NCBI RefSeq assembly: GCF_019320115.1 | Contig: NC_089593.1 | Span: 12,283,823 to 12,347,822 of the forward strand | Reading direction: 5' to 3' | From: Miscanthus floridulus | Taxonomy: Eukaryota; Streptophyta; Magnoliopsida; Poales; Poaceae | DNA: 64,000 nucleotides | Shown here: positions 1 through 8,079 of the stretch, piece after piece | Numbering within the stretch: the first letter of the stretch is position 1 | Layout of the letters: each line of letters opens with the position of its first letter | Position numbers and translations under genes: made by a program | Notes under the pieces: model-generated | Seen by the model: only the letters and a program-made list of their open reading frames with translations | What the model was told of the DNA's origin: nothing | The model's database searches: none

Positions 1-285
1 TTGTTTCGGTTGATACCTTTTTTTTTTGTTGACATCTGCACACTATTCGCTTTTCTCTCAGAATTCAGGTGTAAAATCAGCTGTAGCTATGGATCAAAAA
101 GCAACTACTGTTTTGATCGCAGGGTTACCGTGACTGATTTATAAATATTGATGGCTGCCGATGGATAAAAAAAATTGTAGCTTGTTCCTTAGAGTATTTG
201 TGTCGGTGCAGAAAGTGACTAACTAGTGAATATTTATAGTTTTGTTGTATGTTGTGATCGAAGGTGGTCTAGCACTCAATGACAT
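1..285. other. Unassigned left flank, possibly host exon and intron
   Basis: No family is recognised. A pyrimidine-rich stretch ending in TCTCAG at about 51-61 is followed by a short open stretch that closes with a stop near 131, which looks like a 3' splice site and exon but is not proof of one. The AT-rich remainder shows nothing. It borders the minus-strand gypsy element whose LTR begins near 286. The 5 bases after the other LTR (ACTTG, 5599-5603) do not occur next to this border, so no target duplication supports it as the original flank. Confidence 0.3.
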
Positions 286-1427
286 ATGATCTATACTGGT
301 TCAGGTAACGTGCCCTATATCCAGTCGGGGTTGGTCGGTGATTTTATTCCTAAGTCTAGGTGCTTGAAGTCTGTAGTGGGGTTACAAACGAGAAAGAGAA
401 AGGAGGGGTGTTCAAGAGGCCGGTTAGGTCCGACCGGAAGGGCCGAGGGCGACTGGAACTCCGCTATGAGCTAGAAGGGGTTGTGAGTCATCGATCTAGT
501 GAGTCTGAACTCGAAGAAGTCGACCTCCCCTTTGTTGGAGGGAGCGCATCCTCTTTTATAGATAAAGGGGATGGCTTTATAGGTGAGAGAAAGAGATACG
601 GATGTTTCTAAGTCTTATTGCCCACGCTGATGAAGATTGGATAATGGTAGGCGCCCCCAACACTGTTGATGTCGCTGTAGAATGTCAGATGCGCACGGAA
701 GGTCGAGCTATCTTCTTCGGGAAGGATGGACGTCGGTACCTACAAATATTATTTGATGCCTAGTGGCATGTGAGGAGCCGCGCTATGTTCATCCGGTACG
801 GCAAATCCTGGTGTCCATACTGCGATCGATATCCAGAGACACGTGGGGGGCTTACCGTATGGGAGTTTTAGCGGCCCCTACAATACTGTAGGGGGAGATG
901 TCAGCGCCTACAATACTGTTTGTGTCAGGGTGGCTGTAGAGTACTGTTTCGTGCAGGGTATGGTCCCTGGTATAGTGGTTTTGACTTATGAGCCTTGCCT
1001 TGCCTTTCTCCGCACGTCTTCTGGTTCCTACCGAACGGGGCGCCTCCGGTCGGATGGCTCCAGTCGGCTCTGAGCACGCCGGTCGGAGAAGGGCGGTGAG
1101 CAGGGTTCCCACGAGCTCCGATCGCGGGGTCGGAGTCGCGGGGTCGGAGTAGGAAGCAGCGTTTTGGGCCAGGCCTTCCGATTGGAGAGACCGCTCGGAG
1201 GCGGTTGGTGCCCGAAGTGAGTGCTCCGGTCGGAGAGGTGGGCCGAAGAAGTTGACGAGCGGGTGCTTGTTCTTTTGGGTAGACCTTCCGGTCGGCGACC
1301 GGACTGCCCTTCCGGCCCGTTGTGTTTTAGACTCTTGGGCCGACTCATGAACTACATGTTGTTTTCCTGGGCCGAGCCCGGACGTAGAAGCCGGTCCCCG
1401 AGGGACCCCGGGTTTATGAACCCGACA
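286..1427 (-). repeat. 3' LTR of the deleted Tat-type element
   Basis: Near-identical to 4440-5598 from the TATACTGGTTCAGG motif (291 and 4443) through to the common end AACCCGACA (1427 and 5598). On the minus strand it starts TGTCGGG. The minus-strand 5' border is sharp because the two copies diverge immediately after it. The other end is set where visible similarity stops and may extend somewhat below 286. The segment is rich in CGGTCGGA-type GC repeats. Confidence 0.75.
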
Positions 1428-1670
1428 GGAGCCCCCGGGCGATTTGAGCCAAATCGTCCGGGGGATTTTTTGTCTTGCCAGCGGGTGCGCGTGAGCGCAC
1501 CCGCGGGTGTAGCCCCCAAGCGGTTCGGGCGGAACCGGCTGGGGGGTTTTCTGCGTTGTCTGCGGGAGAGGTTTTGTGTCGTGTTGGTGGGTACGCGCGA
1601 GCGCACCCGTGGGTGTAGCCCCCGTGCCCTCGGGTGGTTCGGGCAGAACCATCTGGGGGGTGTTGTCTCA
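1428..1670 (-). repeat. Serial GC-rich hairpins next to the 3' LTR
   Basis: Three successive hairpins each begin with a run of C and close with a run of G. The first (1432-1464) pairs CCCCCGGGCGATTTG with a 15-base partner over a 3-base loop with one G:T position. Two looser ones follow at about 1518-1553 and 1617-1660. The first lies directly against the LTR border, where the minus-strand polypurine tract (CGGGGGCTCC) must be, so the tract sits inside a hairpin arm. A fourth hairpin of the same type lies at about 2809-2853. Confidence 0.6.
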
Positions 1671-1857
1671 GCGGGTGTGCGTGTTTTTAGTTTTGAGATG
1701 GAATTTTGTTTAACCACGGCGTCGTTTGTGCAGCCGAGGCATTTTTAGGCGCGGGGATTGGATCGAGACAGAACTTACTGATCCCGGCGTCGGTGCGCGC
1801 CGGGGATCGGGCGAGGAAGCTTAGTTTGGTAGTTACTTCAGTTAGTTTTTACGCGAG

Positions 1858-2290
1858 TTCGGAGTTGTGGTCCCTGGCCAGGGTTTCTTGGAGTGCAGTC
1901 GGTAGTGAAGCCGTTATGCGAGTTTGGAGTCGCGGTCCCAGGCCATAGCCGGATGTCGTAGATCGCGTCGACGCGAGTTCGGGGTCACGGTCCCAGGGTT
2001 TTTGTCGGAAGTGAAGGTATTACACGAGTTCAGAGTCGCGGTCCCCGGATTTTTTGTAGCGCAGTCGAAAGTGAAGCTGTTACGCGAGTTCGGAGTCGCG
2101 GTCCCCGGATTTTTTTGTAGTGCAGTCGGAAGTGAAGCTGTTACGCGAGTTCGGAGTCGCGGTCCCTGGATTTTTTTTGTAGCGCAGTCAGAAGTGAAGC
2201 TGTTACGCAAGTTCGGAGTGGCGGTCCCAAGCCATAGCCGGATGTCATAGATCTTGTCGACGCGAGTTTGGAGCCACGGTCCCATGGTTT
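1858..2290. repeat. Tandem repeat array, unit about 60-65 bp
   Basis: The motif GCGAGTTCGGAGTCGCGGTC recurs with small changes about seven times, spaced by about 60-65 bp. Each copy is followed by a CCGGATTTTTTTGTAG-like tract and by AGTGAAGCTGTTACG. Two copies carry a variant spacer with CATAGCCGGATGTC (about 1943 and 2231). The array lies in the 3' untranslated region of the Tat-type element, between pol and 3' LTR. Tat elements are known for tandem repeats in this region, and such arrays can seed satellites. The reading frames across it are by-products of the repetition. Confidence 0.75.
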
Positions 2291-3437
2291 TTGGCATTTC
2301 AGCCCCCGAGCCTTGTCGGGCATTCGTGGGGGTCGATGTGAGTTGTTTTGCGCTACCCCATCTGGTTCCTCACAACCGGAGGGGCTGAGTTTCGTCGCTT
2401 GTCCCGATCGCTCGGGCTCGAAGACTAGCTCGGTGAGCTCTCTAACAGGTGTGATCGAGCGGAATCCGGGTCCGTCGTTTGTGACAGGGTCGGCATAGCC
2501 CTCTTGTGGCATTCCACTACTCCTTTACTTGCAACCCGGTAGATGCCTAGGTCGTTTCGGAGACCGACCTGGGTGGCCTAGTGGCCTCCCCTCGATGGAG
2601 ATTCTATGGCCTTGGCGAGAGGTTCAGGATCGAACGAGAAGGTTGAGATGACCCGGTTTGCTAGACCAGGCGAAGGCCGCACGGTGCTCATCTACGGTTT
2701 TCTCCCCTGGCTCTATTGTTTGCTCATGTTGAATGAGGCAACCGCCGCTTCATGGTGCAACACGAAGCATTTTGGTGCATTTCGCTGCACGTGCGATGCT
2801 TAGTTCCCGAGCCCCCGGGTGGTTCATGCCCTAACCGTCCGGGGGGTTCAGGCGTATGAGATGAATGCACATATGGATGTATGAATGATTTGTAATGAAA
2901 TAGAGGGCTTTAGTTGGAAATGTCTGACCGGGACCTTGATCCCCTGTTCTCCTACTGAACATCTATGGGTGCGACGCCCTTGAGGTATTCGTTTGTGCTT
3001 GCCGAAGCCGAGGGAGCAGAACCGAGCGGGTCCTTGGCGGTCGTAGTGGTATTTGCAGTAGTAGAAAATGTAAAAGTTAAGTTTGTGGGTGAGTCCCCGT
3101 GTGAACAATTTTTTGTATTTAATGAATACATCAGTAATGTCCTTGTGACAGAACCATGATACGCTTTCCCTATTTACATCCTAGCATAACCTTTGTTCTT
3201 ACCCTTTCTCTCTCGTACCTGCCCATTTGTCCCGTAGGGTGCGACCTTGGGAGTCCAGGGCGTGGCCTGTGGGGCTCGACTGCTCGCGTTCATAGGGAAA
3301 AGGCGGGGTGCGTTCGGTTCGTAGTAAGAACATAGTTACGTAGGGTAATTAAGGACATGGAATGTGTTTCCGTTCGGGGACAAAGTTGTTTGTTATGTGA
3401 TGACAAAAGAAAAGAGGTAATATACAATATTGTACCC
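2291..3437 (-). other. Remaining 3' untranslated region of the Tat-type element
   Basis: Non-coding DNA between the integrase stop (3438) and the tandem array. It includes another CCCCCGGG/CCGGGGGG hairpin at about 2809-2853. I see no conserved domain on either strand. The small open frames here lack any family signature. Confidence 0.5.
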
Positions 3438-4440
3438 TTATGGAGCCCCCGAGCGACCCAGACCAAAAGTGTTTCGGGTAGGGGTGCTCTCTTGGGAGCA
3501 TGTTCTAACTAAAAAACGGTTTAGACCATATTTAGGGGAAAAACGGCATAGCTGTTCAATGTTCCAAGTGTTGGTGAGAGCGTTGTCGTTGTTGTCCTCT
3601 AGTCGGTAGGTGCCTGGTCGGATTACTTCGATCACCATATAGGACCCTTCCCATGGTGGTGAGAGCTTGTGCTTTTCCTTCGTTGATTGGGTCCTCCAGA
3701 GCATGAGATCGCCGACTTCGAGTATCCTTCCCCTAATCTTCCTTTCATGGTACCTGCGGAGGGTTTGTTGGTAGCGAGCGGAGCGGATGATGGCCGTTTC
3801 GCGGGCCTCTTTGAGTAGGTCGACCGCGTCTTGTTGAGCTTTCGTGGCTCGGTTGCGGTCGAAAGCCTTCACTCTCGGTGCATCGTGGTCGAGGTCGGAG
3901 GGCAATACTGCCTCAGCCCCGTAGGCCAGGAAGAAGGATGTGAATCCCGTGGATCGGTTTGGGGTCATTCTTAGGCTCAGAGGATCGCTGGAACCTCTGC
4001 TACCCAATGCCCAGCGTACTTATTGAGTTGGTTGAAGATGCGCGACTTAAGTCCTTGGAGGACCATGCCATTGGCACGTTCGACCCGATCGTTAGTTCGT
4101 GGATATCCGACCGAAGCCCAGTCGACCCTGATACCGTATCCGTTGCTGAAGTCTAGGAACTTTTTTTCGGTGAAGTTGGTCCCGTGGTCAGTGATGATAC
4201 AGTTAGGAACACCGAACTGGTAGATGATGTCGAGGAAGAATTTGACTGCCTCCTCCGACCGGACGTTGGTGATGGGTTTGGCCTCTATCCACTTGGTGAA
4301 TTTGTCGATTGCTACAAGTAGGTGAGTGAAGCCGCCTGGGGCCTTTTTGAGGGGTCCTACCATGTCGAGGCCCCAGACCGCGAATGGCCAGGTGATGGGG
4401 ATGGTTTGGAGCTCCTGTGCCGGCAAATGGGTTTGCCGAG
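3438..4440 (-). pseudogene. Tat-type gypsy integrase fragment (pol C-terminus)
   Basis: Minus-strand reading starts inside the integrase. It shows the linker with HLPAQ, then WPFAVWGLDMVGP with the first catalytic Asp, then IITDHGTNF with the second Asp, then the DRVERANG region with the Glu. A frameshift falls near 3980-4007, where the first frame ends after EVPAIL and the second resumes with TPNRSTGF and continues through the C-terminal domain to a stop at 3438. The zinc-binding N-terminus and all upstream pol domains are missing because LTR sequence abuts at about 4440. Truncated and frameshifted, so non-functional. The neighbouring 3' untranslated region and LTRs belong to the same element. 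Confidence 0.85.
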
Positions 4441-5598
4441 TGTATACTGGTTCAGGCAACATGCCCTACATCCAGTCAGGGTCGGTCGGCGACTTTATTT
4501 CTGAGCCCAGGTGCTCGAAGTCTGTAGTGGGGTTACAAACAAGAAGGAGAAAGGAGGGGTGTTCAAGAGGCCCGGTCAGGTCCGACCGGAAGGGCCGAGG
4601 GTGACCGGAACTCCGCTATGAGCTAGAAGTCCAAGCGTGTGCTTGAGGGGTTGTGAGCTATCGATCTAGTGAGTCTGAACTTGAAGAAGTCGACCTCCCC
4701 TTTGTTGGAGGGAGCGCATCCCCTTTTATAGATAAAGGAGATGGCTTTACAGGTGAGAGGGAGAGAGTACGGATGTTCCTAAGCCTTGTTGCCCACGCTG
4801 ATGAAGTTTGGATAATGGTAGGCGCCCCCAACACTATTGATGTCGCTGTAGAATGTCAGATGCGTATGGGAGGTCGGGCTATCTTCTTCGGGAAGGATGG
4901 ACGCCGGTACCTACAAATATTATTTGATGCCTAGTGGCATGTGAGGAGCCGCGCTATGTTCACCCGGTACGGCAAATCCTGGTGCCCATACTGCGATCGA
5001 TGTCTAGAGACACGCGGGGAGCTTACCGTATGGGAGTTTTAGCGGCTCCTACAATACTGTAGGGAGAGATGTCAGCGCCTATAATACTGATTATGTCAGG
5101 GTGGCTGCAGAGTACTGTTTCATGCAGGGTATGGTCCCTGGTACAGTGGTTTTGACTTGTGAGCCTTGCCTTGCCTTTCTTCGCACGTCTTCTGGTTCCT
5201 ACCGAACGGGGCGCCTCCGGTCGGATGGCTCCAGTCGGCTCTGAGCGCGCCGGTCGGAGAAGGGCGGTGAGCAGGGTTCCCACGAGCCCCGGTCGCGGGG
5301 TCGGAGTCGCGGGGTCGGAGTAGGAAGCAGCGTTTTGGGCCAGGCCTTCCGATTGGAGAGACCGCTCGGAGGCGGCTGGTGCCCGAAGCGAGTGCTCTGA
5401 TCGGAGAGGTGGGCCGAAGAAGTTGACGAGCGGGTGCTTGTTCTTTTGGGTAGACCTTTTGGTCGGCGACCGGACTGCCCTTCCGGCCTGTTGTGTTTTA
5501 GACTCTTGGGCCGACTCATGAACTACATGTTGTTTTCCTGGGCCGAGCCTGGGCGTGGAAGCCGGTCCCCGAAGGACCCCGGGTTTATGAACCCGACA
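4440..5598 (-). repeat. 5' LTR of the deleted Tat-type element
   Basis: Second copy of 286-1427. It ends at the same base (AACCCGACA, 5598) and is followed by unrelated sequence, which fixes that border as the outer end of the element. Its lower end meets integrase coding sequence with no primer-binding site, so the deletion joined LTR to pol. It carries about 19 bases (near 4629-4647) that the other copy lacks. Confidence 0.75.
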
Positions 5599-5703
5599 AC
5601 TTGTGTGACAGAGATTTGCTGGTCACACGGATGGAATTGGTGTGGGCGGTGGGCTGGCAGTTACGCTTTACGCAGCTGCAGGCCTTGCCAGCGGCAATAA
5701 GAG
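5599..5703. other. Short unassigned flank
   Basis: About 100 bp between the gypsy LTR and the TIR element. One plus frame is open throughout and has no obvious low-complexity bias, so it could be a remnant of a host exon, but no family is recognised. Confidence 0.25.
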
Positions 5704-6122
5704 CATCTCCCAGAGTTTCCTAAATATTTTCCTAATCCTTGTTTTTAAGATGGGAAAAATTCTCTACAACAACTCCTAATATTTACTCCTAATCTTTTAG
5801 GACTCGAGAAATTCCTCCCCTTCCGCCTAACTCTACGCGGATGAAACCACGCGTGAAGACGCCTTTCCCGCGGAGTCCTTCTTCGCGTGCCTTTCCCACC
5901 TTCTGGCCCTGAAACTCGTAGTGGTCCACGACGTAGCAGAAGCCGACGGTGACGTGCTTGCGCGAGAGCGCGTCGATGTGGTGCCAGCGGTGGCACACTC
6001 GAGCCGCGGGAACCTGGCGAGCAGCCGCGTGGGCTCCATAGCATAGCAGAAGCAGACGGTGACGTGCTTGCACGAGAGCGCGTCGATGTGGTGCTAGCGG
6101 CGGCACACGAGCAAGGCCACCT
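5704..6122. mobile_element. Gene-capturing TIR transposon, left part
   Basis: The left end reads GAGCATCTCCCAGAGTTTCC followed by TAAATATT. The far side of the nested Sirevirus (about 16917-16946) ends with the near inverse, AATATTTAGGGAACTGT, giving an imperfect terminal inverted repeat. With the Sirevirus removed the element is about 1 kb and holds a piece of COI1 on the minus strand, as in Pack-type non-autonomous DNA transposons. The right terminus is eroded and no target duplication could be read, so the superfamily is not assigned. Confidence 0.5.
5935..6122 (-). pseudogene. COI1 F-box gene fragment, second part
   Basis: Continues the COI1 fragment interrupted by the Sirevirus. Minus-strand reading gives LVCRR, a stop where the family has Trp, then HHIDALSCKHVTVCFCYA and LLARFPRLE, which match the F-box and first leucine-rich region of COI1, the jasmonate co-receptor subunit of an SCF E3 ligase. 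Directly after it, in another frame, the same stretch recurs (HRWHHIDALSRKHVTVGFCY at about 5935-6002, first copy at about 6045-6110), so the captured exon piece is internally duplicated. Premature stop, frame change and loss of the rest of the roughly 600-residue protein exclude function. Identification is from recall of grass COI1 proteins. Confidence 0.75.
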
Positions 6123-6734
6123 TGAAAGCTCTAGTTTGGTTTTGGTGAATTGATGAAACCCTAAGTGCTAACCTAGTTTATCAAGTGATCATGACATAGG
6201 TAGCACACTTCAAGTAGAAGAAGCTAATGAAGATCATAGCATGACAATGGTGATAGCATGGAGATGATCAAGGGCTTAAACTTGAAGAGAAGAAAGAGAA
6301 AAACAAAAAGCTCAAGGCAAAGGTATAAACCATAGGAGCTATTTTGTTTTGGTGATCAAGACACTTAGAGAGTGTGATCACATTTAGGTTTGATAGCCGT
6401 ACTATTAAGAGGGGTGAAACTCGTATCGGAATGCGGTTATCAAAGTGCCACTAGATGCTCTAACTCATTGCATATGCATTTAGGATCTAGTGGAGTGCTA
6501 ACACCCTTGATAATATTTGTGAAAGTTTGCTAACACTTGTGCACAAGGTGCTTGCAGGGTTGAGATGGGTTTGGGTCCCTCTCTCCCTCCCGCCGAGCTT
6601 GCGAGGCGGGATTCGGCGCTTTTGGAAAAATGAAATGTCTATTTTCTATTGCGCCGGATGCAAAATTCTTGGTGATTGGCTCATTGGAGCAAGGGTGAAG
6701 AAGTTAGAAGTGAAAACAAGTTGGTCACAAAGAT

Positions 6735-7060
6735 GCCAGCGTCGGTCAACCGACCGGACGCTGGATCTGAATGCACCGGACGCTGGCAGGCTGCGTCCGG
6801 TCGCGCTGACATACGGTGTCACAGTAGCTGGAATGTGACCGGACGCTGGCTGCGTCCGATCGCATTCGACCGGACGCGTCCGGTCATGCTCGGGAGCTTA
6901 CTGGAAACGATCGGACGCTGGGCCTTCAGCGTCCGGTCAGTTTATACCGGAGCGTCCGGTCAGGTCAAGTGACCGTTGGAATCAGGACACGTGGTCGTCT
7001 GCGAGCGACCGGACGCTGGGGTCCAGCGTCCGGTCAACACGACTGGAGCGTCCGGTCAGA
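6735..7060. repeat. Palindromic CCGGACGC / GCGTCCGG array in the LTR
   Basis: About a dozen copies of ACCGGACGCTGG or its reverse complement are scattered over 320 bp, in both orientations. The most perfect palindrome is 7007-7035, with 13-base arms GACCGGACGCTGG around GGT. A tight one, ACCGGACGCGTCCGGT, lies at about 6869-6885. The array lies about 50-400 bp upstream of the proposed TATA box, so an enhancer-like role is plausible. Palindrome-rich CCGGAC...GTCCGG motifs have been described in grass Sirevirus LTRs. Confidence 0.8.
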
Positions 7061-7108
7061 ACGCGTTTTGCCCAGTGAAGGGGTATAACGGCTCTATTTG
7101 ATGGGGGC

Positions 7109-7122
7109 TCTATTTATAGCCC
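7109..7122 (+). promoter_or_regulatory. Candidate LTR TATA box
   Basis: The motif TATTTATAGCCCC lies downstream of the palindrome array in the LTR, where the U3/R boundary of a 1.9-kb LTR would be expected. The same motif is in the 3' LTR at 15452-15465. No transcription start can be read from sequence. Confidence 0.4.
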
Positions 7123-8024
7123 CATGGCCGGCTCAAGGGATAGCTCTTGCACATTTTTCATTGACATAGCAACCTTGTGAGCCTAGCCAAAGGACTCCCA
7201 CTCATCTACATCATTGATTCATCATCATAGTGAGATTGGGAGTGATCCAAGTGCATTGCTTGAGTGATTGCATCTAGAGGCACTTAGTGATCGTGTTTCG
7301 CTGCGGGTTTCGCTTGTTACTCTTGGTGGTTGCCGCCACCTAGACGGCTTGGAGCAGCGAGGATTGTCGAGCGGAGGTGGTGATTGTCTCTGGCTCCGAT
7401 CGTGGTGATTGTGAGGGGTTCTTGACCTTTCCCCGGCGGAGCGCCAAAAGGTACTCTAGTGGATTGCTCGTGGCTTGTGTGATCCTCATCTTGTGTTGGT
7501 TGTGCGGCACCCTATTGAGGGTTTGGCGTGTGAAGCCAATTAGCGCGTGAACCTCCAAGTGAGTGAATCGCCACAACGAGGACTAGCTTGCCGGCAAGCA
7601 AGTGAACCTCGGTAAAAATCATTGTCTTCATCATTGATTCCGAGGTGATTGGTCTTCATTATTATTTATCTTTGTGATTGATTGGTTCTTCATCTACACG
7701 GCGGTATAACTATCCTAACCACTCTCTTTACTTTACCGCAAACTAGTTGACAAGCTCTTTAGTGTAGCTAGTTGTGAGAGCTTGCTTGCTTGGTTGGTGT
7801 GGCTCTTTAGTTAGTCTTTGAGAGCACACTAACATAGGATAGTGTATTTGCTATTGTGTGAATAGACACTATCTAAACTAGAATTGTGGTAGGTGGCTTG
7901 CATTTTAAGTAGGCTAGTGCAACACTCGCTTCGCCTCATAATTGTCTAACCTTTTGGTTAAGTGTTGTTGTAGAAATTTTTATTAGGCTATTCACCCCCC
8001 CTCTAGCCATTAGGACCTTTCAAG

Positions 8025-8036
8025 TGGTATCAGAGC
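8025..8036 (+). promoter_or_regulatory. Primer-binding site, initiator Met tRNA
   Basis: TGGTATCAGAGC, two bases after the 5' LTR end, is complementary to the 3' end of plant initiator methionine tRNA and would prime minus-strand DNA synthesis. Confidence 0.95.
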
Positions 8037-8079
8037 CGAGGTCACCGTTATTTGAGGCTTAACAACCTTCGGTGTTAAA

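Larger units (their letters stand above)
286..5598 (-). mobile_element. Internally deleted Tat-type Ty3/gypsy retrotransposon
   Basis: Two copies of the same LTR (286-1427 and 4440-5598) bracket a 3-kb interior on the minus strand. Both copies share the same upper border, the minus-strand start TGTCGGGTTC. The interior holds only the last part of integrase (3438-4440) and a long 3' untranslated region (1428-3437). Primer site, gag, protease, reverse transcriptase and RNase H are all gone: integrase runs straight into LTR sequence at about 4440. The integrase sequence resembles the RIRE2/Tat branch of gypsy elements by recall, not by search. The LTR copies differ by scattered substitutions and by about 19 extra bases (near 4629-4647) in the upper copy, so the insertion is old. 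Confidence 0.75.
6123..8022 (+). repeat. 5' LTR of the Sirevirus
   Basis: Begins TGAAAGCTCTAG and ends GGACCTTTCA. Same length and, as far as checked by eye, same sequence as 14466-16365. Contains the palindrome array at about 6735-7060. A TATTTATAGCCCC motif at about 7109-7122 is a plausible core promoter TATA box for genomic RNA. Confidence 0.93.

Noticed and set aside
852..1652. 266-residue minus-strand frame as a coding gene
   Set aside because: It crosses the LTR border into hairpin DNA. The matching frame in the other LTR copy stops earlier, and composition follows the GC repeats.
1858..2290. CRISPR-like repeats with spacers
   Set aside because: The units are tandem and of variable length without unique spacers, lie inside a plant retrotransposon, and have no cas genes.
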